From assembly GCF_006715005.1 (NCBI RefSeq), contig NZ_VFMJ01000001.1:1612001-1676000 (forward strand): 64,000 nt of DNA, read 5' to 3'. A program made the translations under genes and the position numbers. Source of the stretch: Serratia marcescens. GTDB taxonomy: Bacteria > Pseudomonadota > Gammaproteobacteria > Enterobacterales > Enterobacteriaceae. Shown here in pieces: positions 8,269 through 18,041 of the stretch. How positions within the stretch are numbered: the stretch's first letter is position 1; the number at the start of each line of letters is the position of its first letter. The notes under the pieces were generated by a model, which was given only the letters and a program-made list of their open reading frames with translations, made no database searches and was not told where the DNA came from.

Positions 8269-9774
8269 TTAAACCGCAAGTTTCATCAGTGCTGCCTGGG
8301 TCGCCTCGGCTGCCGAAAGCTCGCCGGCCAACTGCCCGTCGCGAAACACCAATATGCGATCGCTCATGCCGATAATTTCCGAAAGCTCGGAGGAAACCAT
8401 GATGATCCCTTTGTTTTGCAAGGCGAACTCCGACATAAATCGATAGATCTCTTTCTTGGCGCCGACGTCGATACCGCGCGTCGGTTCGTCGAGCAGCAAA
8501 ACCTCCGGGTCCAGCAGCGCCCAGCGGCCCAGCACGACTTTTTGCTGGTTGCCGCCGCTCAGGTTGCCCACCGGCTGTTCGCCATCGTGGGTTTTTACGT
8601 TGAAGCGCTGGATCATGTCGCGGGTTCGCGCCTGCTCCCGTTTCTCGCTGACAAACCCCATCCGGCTGATGGCGGCAAAAGAGGCGATATTGATGTTTTC
8701 ACTGACGGAGCGGCACAGCACCAGGCCGGTTTCCTTGCGATCTTCCGTCACGTAGGCAATGCCGCTGTCGATGGCCTTGCGCGGAGAATGGCGGTTCAGC
8801 GTCTTGTCACCCACGCGGATCGTGCCGCTGTCGGCATGCTGAACGCCGAAGATAAGATCGAGAAACTCGCTGCGGCCCGATCCCACCAGCCCATAGATGC
8901 CCAGGATCTCACCGTGCTTCAGCCGCAGGCTGATATCTTTGATCTTGCTGCGCCAACACAGGTTGTTGACCTCCAGCAAGACCTTTTCGCCGGGCTGATT
9001 GAATTTGGCGAACTCGCTGTCGTACTCGCCGCCAATAATGTGTTCGATCAGCTGCTCACGGGTAATGTCAGCGATATAGCCTTCATGGATATAGGCGCCG
9101 TCGCGGAAAATGGTGTAGCTGTCCGCGATTTGGAATATCTCTGACAAGCGGTGGGAGACGTAGATAATGCCTTTACCTTTCGCCGCCAGCTGCTGAAGCG
9201 TCTGAAAGATTTTTTGCGCATCCTCTTCGCCAATCGCCGAGGTGGGTTCATCCATGATGATGATGTCGGCATTGGCATGGGACAGCGCCTTGGCGATCTC
9301 GACCAGTTGCTGCTCGGCGACGCTGAGGTTGCGCATTTTTTCTCGGGCGTCGATCTTGAAATCAAGTTCTTTAAGCAGGCGGGTCGTGCGCTGGTTGAGC
9401 GTTGCGAAGTCGACGAACCCCAGGCGTCTCGGCTCGCGGCCCAGCCAAATGTTTTCGGCCACCGTCAGATCCGGGATAGCGCTCAGTTCCTGCTGCACGA
9501 TGGCGATGCCGGCGTTGAGGGCCTCCCGGGGATGATGAAATTCACAGCGTTGGCCATTGATAAAAATGTCGCCGCCATCGGGTTGAATAAAACCCATCAG
9601 AATGCTGAGAAAGGTGGATTTACCCGCGCCGTTGCCGCCGCACAGGGCATGGATGGAGCCGCGCCGCAGGCAAAACTCCGCATTCTTGAGCGCCACGACC
9701 GGGCCAAAGGCTTTCCTGACGCCGCTGACCTCCAGCAGGTAGGCGGGCGCTTGAGTCTGGGGATCTCGCGTCAC
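8269..9774 (-). CDS. ABC sugar/polyol transporter double ATPase (RbsA/XylG/MglA type)
   Basis: A 501-residue protein with two fused ATP-binding domains, the carbohydrate-uptake-2 class. The first half has Walker A GGNGAGKST, signature LSVAEQQLVEIAKALS and Walker B IIIMDEPTSA. The second half has the degenerate P-loop GLVGSGRSEFL typical of this class, signature LSGGNQQKVVLGRW and Walker B VLLLDEPTRG. ATP hydrolysis takes place mainly at the first site in known family members. Its ATG overlaps the kinase stop by 4 bp, so translation is coupled. It drives uptake with the permease and binding protein of the same operon. Confidence 0.92.
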   Translation of the reverse strand: MTRDPQTQAPAYLLEVSGVRKAFGPVVALKNAEFCLRRGSIHALCGGNGAGKSTFLSILMGFIQPDGGDIFINGQRCEFHHPREALNAGIAIVQQELSAIPDLTVAENIWLGREPRRLGFVDFATLNQRTTRLLKELDFKIDAREKMRNLSVAEQQLVEIAKALSHANADIIIMDEPTSAIGEEDAQKIFQTLQQLAAKGKGIIYVSHRLSEIFQIADSYTIFRDGAYIHEGYIADITREQLIEHIIGGEYDSEFAKFNQPGEKVLLEVNNLCWRSKIKDISLRLKHGEILGIYGLVGSGRSEFLDLIFGVQHADSGTIRVGDKTLNRHSPRKAIDSGIAYVTEDRKETGLVLCRSVSENINIASFAAISRMGFVSEKREQARTRDMIQRFNVKTHDGEQPVGNLSGGNQQKVVLGRWALLDPEVLLLDEPTRGIDVGAKKEIYRFMSEFALQNKGIIMVSSELSEIIGMSDRILVFRDGQLAGELSAAEATQAALMKLAV

Positions 9775-11288
9775 AGTTGTACCTCCGGGTAGGTCTGCTG
9801 CAAGCGTTGCAGGTACCGTTGATAAAGCGTCTCGTATTGCGCCTGTCTGCCGGCATGTGGCCGTGTGCGCGTGGCTTCATCCAGCGCAACGAAACGTTGG
9901 CACAGTTCGGCCAGCAACGCGTTGGCGTTCCGCTGCGGATCGTCGGCCAACTCCGTCGCCCACATCGCCTGAATGGCGCCGCCCAGCGCGGCGGTCTCTT
10001 TGGCTTTCAGACAGACCACCGGGCACCCCATCACGTCCGCGACGATTTGTCGCCAGGCGGCGCTGCGGGCGCCACCGCCGGTGAGGCGGATCTCGCGCGC
10101 TTCGATGCCCTGACGGCGAAACAGCTCGATGCCATAGCGCAACCCATAGGTGGCGCTTTCGACCACCGCCAGGCAGAGATTGGCGCGGGTAAAATTGTCG
10201 CTATCGAGGTTATGCAGGCTGGCGCGTGCGTGGGGCAGCGGCGGAACGCGTTCGCCATTGAAGAACGGCAGCATCTCGACACCGCCTGCGCCGGGCGCGG
10301 CCTGCGCCAACAAAGCGTTAAAGCCGGCAAGGTCTTCGTCCAGCAGCGTTTGTACCGCAGTGGTGGCCGAGGTGACATTCATGGTGCAAATCAATGGCAG
10401 CCACCCGTTGGTGCTGGAGCAGAAGCCGGCAATCATGTCCGACTCCGCCGCGACGGGGGTGGCAGACCAGGCGAATAGCGTGCCGGAGGTGCCCAGACTC
10501 AGGGTAAGGGTGCCGGCCTCGATGTTGCCGGAACCGATGGCCGCCATCATGTTGTCGCCGCCGCCGGTCGATACCCGCACCGTTGGGCCGAGGCCGAGCT
10601 TCTCCGCCGCGGCGGGGCGCACCGTGCCGATGCAGCACTCCGCGCTTTTGAGCGGCGGCAGGGCATGCCACAGGCGGCCGCTGTCGTCGATGAGATCGAC
10701 GGCGGTTTTGCTCCAGCGACGGGTGCGCACATCGAACAACCCGGTGCCGGAAGCGTCGCCATATTCCGCTACGCGCTCCCCGGTCAGCCAAAAGTTCAAG
10801 TAGTCATGGGGCAACAATACGGTGTGCAGTTTTGCCCACAACGCCGGATGGTGCGTCTTGAACCAAAGGATTTTTGACGCGGTATAGCCGGTGGCAATCC
10901 GCAGGCCGAGCGTTTCCAGCGAGCCGTTGGCCCCGCCGAGCCGTTGCAGGAGCCGTTCGTTTTCCTCTGCGGTTTCGGTATCGCACCACAGCTTGACGCT
11001 GTGCAGCACGTTGCCGTCTGCGTCCAGCGGTACAAATCCATGTTGTTGGCCCGAGACCCCCAGAGCGTTAATTTCCCCGGCATCAATACCGGCGTTAGTC
11101 ACGGCTTGGCGAAAAGCGATGACCAGCGCCTCAATCCACCAGTCGGCCTCTTGTTCGCGCCGGCCATTGGCTTGGCTGATGAGACGGTGAGGGGCGTTGC
11201 CCTCACCGAGAATCACGCCCTGTGTGCTGTCGACAATCACGACTTTCGTGCCTTGCGTACCACAGTCTATGCCAGCATAGAGCGCCAT
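9771..11288 (-). CDS. FGGY-family carbohydrate kinase, xylulokinase-like
   Basis: A 505-residue FGGY kinase close to XylB. It would phosphorylate D-xylulose to D-xylulose 5-phosphate for the pentose phosphate pathway. Start at 11288 gives MALYAGIDCGTQGTK, the phosphate-1 motif; other landmarks are ALGVSGQQHGFV, the catalytic-Asp region TGGGDNMMAAIG, SLGTSGTLFAW and the adenosine-binding LTGGGARSAAW. The first residues of the longer frame overlap the dehydrogenase gene and lack homology. It lies 4 bp after the dehydrogenase and overlaps the ATPase start. With xylitol dehydrogenase and D-lyxose isomerase neighbours, D-xylulose is the most sensible substrate. Confidence 0.88.
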   Translation of the reverse strand: MALYAGIDCGTQGTKVVIVDSTQGVILGEGNAPHRLISQANGRREQEADWWIEALVIAFRQAVTNAGIDAGEINALGVSGQQHGFVPLDADGNVLHSVKLWCDTETAEENERLLQRLGGANGSLETLGLRIATGYTASKILWFKTHHPALWAKLHTVLLPHDYLNFWLTGERVAEYGDASGTGLFDVRTRRWSKTAVDLIDDSGRLWHALPPLKSAECCIGTVRPAAAEKLGLGPTVRVSTGGGDNMMAAIGSGNIEAGTLTLSLGTSGTLFAWSATPVAAESDMIAGFCSSTNGWLPLICTMNVTSATTAVQTLLDEDLAGFNALLAQAAPGAGGVEMLPFFNGERVPPLPHARASLHNLDSDNFTRANLCLAVVESATYGLRYGIELFRRQGIEAREIRLTGGGARSAAWRQIVADVMGCPVVCLKAKETAALGGAIQAMWATELADDPQRNANALLAELCQRFVALDEATRTRPHAGRQAQYETLYQRYLQRLQQTYPEVQL

Positions 11289-11292
11289 AGGA

Positions 11293-12327
11293 TTACTCCA
11301 TTTCCAGCATGATTTTGATGTCCGAGGCATGTCCCGCCGCCGCGCGCTCGAAGGCGGCCACGCTGTCGGAGAACTTGTAGGTTTGGCTTATCAACGGCTG
11401 GACGCGCAATTTGCCGCTGCTCAACAGCCGCAGCGTGCGCGGGTACATGTTGGCGTAGCGGAAAATGGTTTTGAAGGTAATTTCCTTCGCCTGTGCGGCG
11501 ACGATATCCAGCGGCGCGGCATCGATCGGCATGCCGACCAGCACCGCGGTCGCCCCTGGCGCCGCATGTTCAGCCAGCGTTGCGATAGCCGGTTTGGCGC
11601 CGCTGCATTCGAACACGACATCGGCGCCATTGCCGCTGGTGAGCGCGGCCACTTTCCCCGGCAGGTCGCCGGTTTTGATATTGACGGCGTGCAGCCCTTC
11701 ATAACTGGCCGCTACGGCGAGTTTTTCGTCAAACAGGTCGCAAATAATGACGTCTGAGCAGCCGCCCGCCAGCGCCGCGAGGGCGGTGACCACGCCGATC
11801 GGCCCAGCGCCGATCACCAGGGCGATATCGCCAGGTTTGATCCCGGCTTTGGTGGCCGCTTGCATGCCGATGGCTAAGGGTTCAACCATGGCGCCTTCAG
11901 CGAAACTGACGTTGTCCGGCAATTTGAATGTGAAGGCGGCAGGGTGGATGACGGTTTCGCGCAGGCAGCCGTGCACCGGCGGCGTCGCCCAGAAGCGAAC
12001 GGCCGGGTCCAGATTGTAAATACCGGCGCGCGTCTGGGCCGAGTTGAGATCGGGAATGCCGGGCTCCATGCAAACGCGATCGCCGACGCTGAGGTGGGTG
12101 ACGTTTTTGCCTGTCGCGAGCACCACGCCGGAGGCTTCATGGCCGAGTACCATCGGGGCGTTAACCACGAACGGGCCAATGCGACCATGTTGGTAATAGT
12201 GCACATCACTGCCGCAGATGCCCACGGAATGAATTTTTATCTGCACATCATCGGGCCCCAGCGTTTCGGCAAGCTGGACGTCCTCGATAGCGATTTCCCC
12301 CGCTTTGGCCAACACTAATGCTTTCAT
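11293..12327 (-). CDS. Zn-dependent NAD pentitol dehydrogenase, xylitol dehydrogenase-like
   Basis: A 344-residue medium-chain dehydrogenase that should oxidise xylitol (or D-arabinitol) to D-xylulose with NAD. The catalytic zinc region reads [13 protein letters not shown] and LGHEASGVV; the Rossmann motif is [10 protein letters not shown]. The structural-zinc Cys cluster of many relatives is absent (replaced by [20 protein letters not shown]), as in sorbitol/xylitol dehydrogenases of this subgroup. The segment [14 protein letters not shown] is characteristic of bacterial xylitol dehydrogenases. It is first in the minus-strand operon, close to two operator-like sites. Sorbitol is a possible alternative substrate. 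Confidence 0.85.
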   Translation of the reverse strand: MKALVLAKAGEIAIEDVQLAETLGPDDVQIKIHSVGICGSDVHYYQHGRIGPFVVNAPMVLGHEASGVVLATGKNVTHLSVGDRVCMEPGIPDLNSAQTRAGIYNLDPAVRFWATPPVHGCLRETVIHPAAFTFKLPDNVSFAEGAMVEPLAIGMQAATKAGIKPGDIALVIGAGPIGVVTALAALAGGCSDVIICDLFDEKLAVAASYEGLHAVNIKTGDLPGKVAALTSGNGADVVFECSGAKPAIATLAEHAAPGATAVLVGMPIDAAPLDIVAAQAKEITFKTIFRYANMYPRTLRLLSSGKLRVQPLISQTYKFSDSVAAFERAAAGHASDIKIMLEME

Positions 12328-12351
12328 ATTGCCTCCTGGTGAATCATTTTT

Positions 12352-12367
12352 ATGGTAACGGTATCAT
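12352..12367. promoter_or_regulatory. LacI-family operator-like site near the dehydrogenase operon
   Basis: A 16-bp imperfect palindrome with central CG, ATGGTAAC|GGTATCAT, 6 of 8 positions symmetric. It lies 24 bp upstream of the dehydrogenase ATG, where a LacI repressor from the adjacent gene could block transcription. The central CG and half-site layout fit LacI-family operators. Binding is inferred. Confidence 0.45.
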
Positions 12368-12521
12368 TTCAATGCGGCGATAGTGGGCCAAAGCGGGTGG
12401 TTAAACTGTGATCGATGTTGGAATTACTCGACGGGAGTTAATTTTGCTGGTGGGTTGTTATTCAATATAGGGATGGAGATCACAAAATAGGCGATGCAAT
12501 GACGGTTTTAATATCAGCATG

Positions 12522-12537
12522 ATGATATCGATACTGT
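12522..12537. promoter_or_regulatory. LacI-family operator-like site near the D-lyxose isomerase gene
   Basis: The segment ATGATATC|GATACTGT has central CG and shares the half-site ATGATA with the site at 12352-12367. It ends 15 bp before the isomerase start. The pair could bracket the divergent promoters. Confidence 0.4.
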
Positions 12538-12552
12538 TACTTTGCAGGGGAA

Positions 12553-13110
12553 ATGATGAACAAACAACAACGTGCCATAGCCGCTACGCTGGAATATTTG
12601 CGCCAGGCGGGCATTGTTCTGACTGAAGAAGAACAACAACGTATTGAAATTGCGATGTTTGGCTTGGCTGACTATCCCGTCTCAGGGCTGCAGCTGCTGA
12701 CCTATATCAACTCACCTCGGTATTGTGCAAAAGAGTTGGTGCTGTTTCCGGGGCAAACCTGCCCAGAGCATTTGCATCCTCCTTTCGCCGGCACGCCCGG
12801 CAAGCAAGAGACGTTCCGCTGCCGTTGGGGTGAGGTGTTTCTGTTTGTCGATGATGAAAACCTGACGCTTAATGATGCCGGCGGCGAACCGGTATGCCGG
12901 GTGCCAGAGGGCGCAGAGCCTTGGTATACCTGCAATCGCTATATTCTCTTGCGGCCAGGCGAACAGTACACCATCGCACCCAATACCCGGCACTGGTTTC
13001 AGGCTGGAAAGCGGGGCGTAGTGGTGTCCGAGTTTTCTTCCGAGAGCCGTGACGAGCTGGATATCTTTACCGATCCCCGGATTAACCGCCTGGCAGGCGT
13101 AAACCATTAG
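12553..13110 (+). CDS. D-lyxose ketol-isomerase-like cupin
   Basis: A 185-residue single-domain cupin related to enterobacterial D-lyxose isomerases, which interconvert D-lyxose and D-xylulose (also mannose/fructose) with a Mn2+ or similar ion. Likely metal ligands are His73, His75, Glu86 (HLHPPFAGTPGKQETF) and His147 (APNTRHWFQ). Two ATGs open the frame (12553 and 12556); the second is better spaced from AGGGG. It is divergent from the pentitol operon and followed by the LacI gene. Its product D-xylulose would feed the kinase of the operon. Confidence 0.85.
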   Translation: MMNKQQRAIAATLEYLRQAGIVLTEEEQQRIEIAMFGLADYPVSGLQLLTYINSPRYCAKELVLFPGQTCPEHLHPPFAGTPGKQETFRCRWGEVFLFVDDENLTLNDAGGEPVCRVPEGAEPWYTCNRYILLRPGEQYTIAPNTRHWFQAGKRGVVVSEFSSESRDELDIFTDPRINRLAGVNH

Positions 13111-13180
13111 CGCCACAATGAAAGTTCTGTCATGATGTTGCTAATGGTACAAAATGATACTTTAAGCTAAGGAGCTGCAT

Positions 13181-14182
13181 TTGGCAGTGGGTCGAGGACG
13201 GAAAGCGACGCTGGCTAGCGTGGCCGCACAGGCAAACGTCAGTAAAATCACCGCTTCGCGGGCATTTTCTCAGCCGGACAAGGTTCATCCGGAAACGCTG
13301 CGCCGCATTCGGGAGACGGCTGCCGAACTCGGTTATGTGGTCAATGCCGCGGCGCGCAACCTGCGGGCGAAAAGCAGCAGAACCATCGGCATCGTCAACC
13401 CGGATATGGCCAACCCGTTCTTTGGCGGCCTGACACGCCTGATGACGCTTGAAGCGCAAAAAATGGGATACGACACCCTGGTGTTCGACTCCTATGAGTC
13501 TCAGGAAAGCGAAGACAGAATCATCGACAAACTGATTGGCTACAACGTCGATGCGATTATTCTCTCGGTCATTTCCAACGATCATCTGTACCAGCCTTCC
13601 TACCTAAAACGGTTGGAAACATTGAATATTCCGGTGGTGCTGATCGACCGGGAACTGGACAATCGCCACTGCAGCGGAGTGTATATCGATAACCTGGACT
13701 GCGGCCTCCAGGCGGGGCGCTGGCTTTTGGAACAGAAAGCGCAGCGGGTGGTAGTGGTGTCCGGACCGGAAAACTCCAACGTGGCACGGGACAGGGTCAC
13801 AGGGCTGCAGGCGGCGTTGCAAGGGAAAGTGGCGTCGTTTGAAGTGTTGTATGCCGATTTCTTTATGGACGTCGCCTGGCAAGAGACGAGCCGTTGGCTG
13901 GCCAATCACCGCGCGCCGGACTTTTTCGTTGGCTGCAATAACCAGATCTCCCTGGGTATTATCAAGGCCTGCATCGAGCATCGGCTGCCGTTGATGCAGG
14001 ACGTGTCGCTGTTCAGCATCGATGAGGTTTCGCATGCCGAGATCTACGGTTTTCATTTCCCCTGCGTGTCGCATGATTTGCAAGAGATCGCCTGGCAAGC
14101 CTTGAATCTGGCGATCCGTCGTATTGCCGACCCCGAGATCAAACCGGGCAAAGTGGTGGTACGGGGAAAACTCGTTATATAA
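13181..14182 (+). CDS. LacI/GntR-type transcriptional regulator of the pentitol locus
   Basis: A 333-residue LacI-family protein. The start is a TTG at 13181, chosen for its AAGGAG site seven bases upstream; it opens just before the helix-turn-helix ATLASVAAQANVSKITASRAF and hinge region (residues about 9-65). The rest is a periplasmic-binding-like effector domain (SRTIGIVNPDMANPFFGGL onward) that would sense a sugar or sugar phosphate. It follows the isomerase gene on the same strand and is the obvious candidate to bind the palindromes at 12352 and 12522. Confidence 0.87.
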   Translation: MAVGRGRKATLASVAAQANVSKITASRAFSQPDKVHPETLRRIRETAAELGYVVNAAARNLRAKSSRTIGIVNPDMANPFFGGLTRLMTLEAQKMGYDTLVFDSYESQESEDRIIDKLIGYNVDAIILSVISNDHLYQPSYLKRLETLNIPVVLIDRELDNRHCSGVYIDNLDCGLQAGRWLLEQKAQRVVVVSGPENSNVARDRVTGLQAALQGKVASFEVLYADFFMDVAWQETSRWLANHRAPDFFVGCNNQISLGIIKACIEHRLPLMQDVSLFSIDEVSHAEIYGFHFPCVSHDLQEIAWQALNLAIRRIADPEIKPGKVVVRGKLVI

Positions 14183-14231
14183 CGGCAGGTGCAACCTTTA
14201 TGGGGAGGCTTTGGCTCACTCGCTCCGGGCG

Positions 14232-15182
14232 TTAGTTTGCGCCCAGTCCAAACAGCGTTGCCGCATTGCGATCCAAAATGGCGTTCACCTCTTCTTCGGG
14301 TAATCCCGCGCGCCGGATGTAGTCCACCGTGGTTTGAAAAAGCTCGCCTGGCTGGAATGGGAAATCCGTGCCGAACAGCAACCGCTCGGTGCCGAACGTC
14401 GCTGCTGCCGCTTGCAGCGCGGGCACCTGATCGTGGCCTACCGTGTCGTACCACATGCGCAGGGCGGCGGGGCTTGGCGGTTCCGGCGTGTTCGGCGCCT
14501 CCCACGCGACGGTTTGGTCAAGGCGTTCCAGCGTCATCGGCAGCAGGCCGCCCAGGTGCGGCACAATGATTTTCATCTCAGGAAAGCGTTGGGGGATGCC
14601 GTTGAGGATAAAGTGCATGGCGGCGACTGTGTCTTCGATCGGCGCGCCGATCGACCAGGTCAAGGCGTAATCGGCGATGAGCGGCGAGTGCGCGCCGCGG
14701 CCGGCGGGATGAATGGCCAGCACGCTGCGGCGGCGATTGAGTTCCTGATAGAGCGGCTCGAACAGCGGGTTGGCGATAGACAGCCCGAGCACCGAGGTGG
14801 TGATGCAGGCGCCCAGCATATTGAGCTGGGTAAAGGCCCTTTCAAGCTCGCGTAACGCAGCGTCGATATGCGGCAGCGGCAAGGAAGCGATAGCCCGAAA
14901 ACGGGTGGGATAACGCGCTACCAGCTCCGCATATTCATCATTGATCCGGCGCGCGGCCTCTACGGCGGCCTGTTCGTCTTCCAGATGCGGCGACAGCGGC
15001 GTCGCAGACAGGATTTGCATGTCGATGCCAGCGTTGTCCAGCAGGGCGAAACGCGCGTCGAGTTCGAGTTCGGTGCGGCCGGCGCCCAGGTGCCGATAGG
15101 CGGCAACGTCGTGTACGCCATGCGCTTGCAAAAGATCCAGATATTCCGTGCTCCACAGGTGAGCGTGTACGTCGAGTCGCAT
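14232..15182 (-). CDS. Amidohydrolase-family metal-dependent hydrolase (ACMSD-like)
   Basis: A 316-residue TIM-barrel protein of the amidohydrolase_2 family, whose members include aminocarboxymuconate-semialdehyde decarboxylase and 2,6-dihydroxybenzoate decarboxylase. Metal-site motifs are visible: DVHAHLW at the N-terminus, LAIHPAG, VPHLGG and LLFGTDFPF. These imply one divalent metal and hydrolysis or non-oxidative decarboxylation of a small organic acid. The substrate cannot be named. It is convergent with the LacI gene (49 bp gap) and has no obvious operon partner. Confidence 0.8.
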   Translation of the reverse strand: MRLDVHAHLWSTEYLDLLQAHGVHDVAAYRHLGAGRTELELDARFALLDNAGIDMQILSATPLSPHLEDEQAAVEAARRINDEYAELVARYPTRFRAIASLPLPHIDAALRELERAFTQLNMLGACITTSVLGLSIANPLFEPLYQELNRRRSVLAIHPAGRGAHSPLIADYALTWSIGAPIEDTVAAMHFILNGIPQRFPEMKIIVPHLGGLLPMTLERLDQTVAWEAPNTPEPPSPAALRMWYDTVGHDQVPALQAAAATFGTERLLFGTDFPFQPGELFQTTVDYIRRAGLPEEEVNAILDRNAATLFGLGAN

Positions 15183-15306
15183 CGGTCGATCTCCAGAGTT
15201 CGCGGCGATGCCGCGGGTTCAGGAGAGTATAGGCAGGCGGCGTGACGTCCCCTGGCGAGAGAGCATTTTTTCTACCGACGGGTTAGGGTGAGAGCACGCA
15301 TTGATC

Positions 15307-15328
15307 CGGGAGCGGCGCGCCGCTCCCG
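15307..15328. repeat. 22-bp perfect palindrome before yciI stop
   Basis: CGGGAGCGGCG followed by its exact inverse, flanked by GATC on each side. It lies between yciI (-) and the amidohydrolase gene (-). It has no T tract on either strand. It may fold in RNA or bind a dimeric protein. Confidence 0.5.
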
Positions 15329-15348
15329 ATCAGGCAACGTGCAGCAAG

Positions 15349-15645
15349 TCAGAACACCTGTTTGAACGGTTTCACCGTCACCTCGGCGTAGACGCCGGCG
15401 GCGATATAAGGATCCTGCTGCGCCCAGGCCTGAGCTTGCGCCAGCGACTCGAATTCGGCGATCACCGTCGAACCGGTAAAGCCGGCGGCGCCGGGATCGT
15501 TGCTGTCGATGGCCGGGTTAGGGCCGGCGACCACCAGGCGACCGGCGTCACGCAGCGCCTGCAGGCGCGCCAGGTGTGCCGGGCGCACCGCCAGACGGTT
15601 TTCCAACGAGTTGGGGACGTCTTGCGCGTAGATCAGATAAAGCAT
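15349..15645 (-). CDS. yciI: YciI family protein
   Basis: A 98-residue protein that matches E. coli YciI in length and sequence, with the family's ferredoxin-like fold and conserved His/Asp pair (the [18 protein letters not shown] region). Relatives are single-domain enzymes of uncertain function; one acts as a dehydrochlorinase. It precedes tonB in enterobacterial gene order, which helps fix where the accessory block ends. Confidence 0.92.
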   Translation of the reverse strand: MLYLIYAQDVPNSLENRLAVRPAHLARLQALRDAGRLVVAGPNPAIDSNDPGAAGFTGSTVIAEFESLAQAQAWAQQDPYIAAGVYAEVTVKPFKQVF

Positions 15646-15820
15646 GTTTCACCTTTAAAATCATGGCTATAAAATGGTGTTACCAAGGTAGCGCAAAAGG
15701 CGCGGCAGGGGAACGGTGCGCGGCGAATTTCCCGACGGATTGGCGCTTATGCCTTGAAGCCGCTACTTTTTATTCGTATAGTGCGGCGCGCTTAAACTGA
15801 TATGCCATTGAGGTGAGGAT

Positions 15821-16474
15821 ATGACGGAACTGGTAAGGGAAAAACTCGATTTGCCTGCGGGCAAAAGCAAACTGCTGCTGCATTCGTGCTGCGCGCCCTG
15901 TTCCGGCGAGGTGATGGAAGCGATCCAGGCCTCCGGGATCGAGTACGCCATTTTCTTCTATAACCCCAACATTCACCCGCAAAAAGAGTATCTGCTGCGC
16001 AAGGAAGAGAACATCCGTTTCGCCGAGCAGCACGGGGTGCCGATCATTGATGCCGATTACGACACCGACAACTGGTTCGCCCGCGCCAAGGGGATGGAGA
16101 ATGAGCCGGAGCGCGGTATTCGTTGCACCATGTGTTTTGACATGCGTTTCGAGCGCACGGCGCTGTATGCGCATGAGCACGGTTACGACACCATCTCCAG
16201 CTCGCTGGGCATTTCGCGCTGGAAGAATATGCAGCAGATCACCGACTGCGGCATTCGGGCGGCGGAAAAATATCCCGATTTGGTGTACTGGGATTACAAC
16301 TGGCGCAAGAAGGGCGGTTCGTCGCGCATGATAGAGATCAGCAAGCGCGAACGCTTCTATCAGCAGGAATACTGCGGCTGCGTCTATTCGCTGCGCGACA
16401 CCAACCTGCACCGCAAGGCGCAAGGGCGGCCGCTGATTAAACTGGGCGTGCTTTACTATGGCGATGAAGAATAA
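15821..16474 (+). CDS. queH: Epoxyqueuosine reductase QueH
   Basis: A 217-residue protein of the DUF208/QueH family, which reduces epoxyqueuosine to queuosine in tRNA, a non-homologous alternative to cobalamin-dependent QueG. The N-terminus carries the adjacent-Cys motif [11 protein letters not shown], and further Cys residues ([19 protein letters not shown]) complete the expected iron-sulfur and catalytic set. It is divergent from yciI and ends in a terminator. E. coli has no gene here. Confidence 0.88.
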   Translation: MTELVREKLDLPAGKSKLLLHSCCAPCSGEVMEAIQASGIEYAIFFYNPNIHPQKEYLLRKEENIRFAEQHGVPIIDADYDTDNWFARAKGMENEPERGIRCTMCFDMRFERTALYAHEHGYDTISSSLGISRWKNMQQITDCGIRAAEKYPDLVYWDYNWRKKGGSSRMIEISKRERFYQQEYCGCVYSLRDTNLHRKAQGRPLIKLGVLYYGDEE

Positions 16475-16492
16475 CGCTTAATCACCGCAATC

Positions 16493-16520
16493 AACCCGCT
16501 CCGGCGGGTTTTTTATTTTT
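16493..16520 (+). terminator. Terminator after queH
   Basis: Stem AACCCGC/GCGGGTT with loop TCCG, followed by a T-rich run. Confidence 0.88.
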
Positions 16521-16655
16521 TGACGCCCGGCCAAACGTTAATGAAGCGTGTTGTTCCGGCGATAAAAAAGCAACGGCCAGGTTAATATCCTTATGAGTTT
16601 GCTGGTTTTAGCCGCGCATACTGGCGATTAAAGCGATAGTTTGCCTTTCGTTATT

Positions 16656-16674
16656 GAATATGATTGCTATTTGC
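16656..16674 (+). promoter_or_regulatory. Possible Fur box upstream of tonB
   Basis: GAATATGATTGCTATTTGC agrees with about 11 of 19 positions of the Fur consensus and lies 37 bp before the tonB start. Iron control of tonB by Fur is known in enterobacteria. The match is modest. Confidence 0.35.
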
Positions 16675-16680
16675 ATTTAA

Positions 16681-17460
<780 letters not shown>

Positions 17461-17527
17461 GGTAGACCAGGCGACAGATATCAAGCGTGCTGATCGTTTT
17501 TCGCTTCATCTGACTACCGCCCTTGAC

Positions 17528-17554
17528 TTCCTCGCCCGATGCCTGGGCGAGGAA
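17528..17554. terminator. Hairpin after tonB
   Basis: A perfect 10-bp stem TTCCTCGCCC/GGGCGAGGAA with a seven-base loop, 68 bp after the tonB stop. There is no T tract, so it may be an RNA-stabilising hairpin or a weak terminator. Confidence 0.5.
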
Positions 17555-17806
17555 GCTATCCAGACCTGATAATTCACGTTGATTGTTTTACGTGAACGTC
17601 CTCTTTTTCCTACCGCAATGCCAAATTTATCCTCATAAATATTCGCAATCTGCCGGCAAACTTCACCGTTCTCATAGCAATACTTTTACATGCCTGTTGA
17701 AAAACATTCATTTTCATCAGGTTATGAGTTTTTTTGACATGGATACGCAGGTTTTAAATTTATTCCTGTCGTGACTATGCGTCAAATTGGTGTAAAAAAT
17801 AATCAA

Positions 17807-17840
17807 TGGTAAACATGTGATATGTGATTCGGGTTTACAA
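17807..17840. promoter_or_regulatory. BirA (biotin repressor) operator upstream of accessory bioB
   Basis: TGGTAAACA (17807-17815) and GGTTTACAA (17832-17840) are separated by exactly 16 bp. The enterobacterial BirA site is TTGTAAACC-N16-GGTTTACAA, so the right half matches 9 of 9 and the left half 7 of 9. A promoter-like TTGGTG...TAAACA pair with 17-bp spacing (17787-17815) overlaps the left half-site. Repression by biotin-charged BirA is therefore expected. Confidence 0.8.
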
Positions 17841-18041
17841 GTGAGGGGTGATTTGCTTGAATGCGGAGCGAGATTTGTCACTACGCCCGCTAAGCCGACG
17901 ACCACTGCATTGTTCGTCGGTGAGCGAGGGAAGGTGCGGTCTCAAACAGCCACTCAGGTCAGTGAAGTCTCCGTAAACCTGTGTGACAGAACGGGGGCTG
18001 TCTGACGAGGCTGTCACTGCGAATAACATCAGGATGAAAAT

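Larger units (their letters stand above)
17461..18041. other. 581-bp gap between tonB and the accessory bioB
   Basis: No convincing gene. It holds the tonB hairpin (17528-17554), an AT-rich stretch (about 17575-17820), a BirA-type operator (17807-17840) and a 200-base leader before bioB. The leader can form CCGACGA/TCGTCGG (near 17893-17918) and ACAGCC/GGCTGT pairings. A 62-codon GTG-start frame at 17817-18005 is unsupported by homology. Confidence 0.7.

Noticed and set aside
15307-15328. Perfect palindrome as a terminator of yciI
   Set aside because: No T tract on either strand, so it is listed as a palindrome, not a terminator.
17817-18005. 62-codon GTG-start frame in the bioB leader
   Set aside because: No clear ribosome site and no recognised homolog; it begins inside the BirA operator. 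Kept only as a note in the leader finding.
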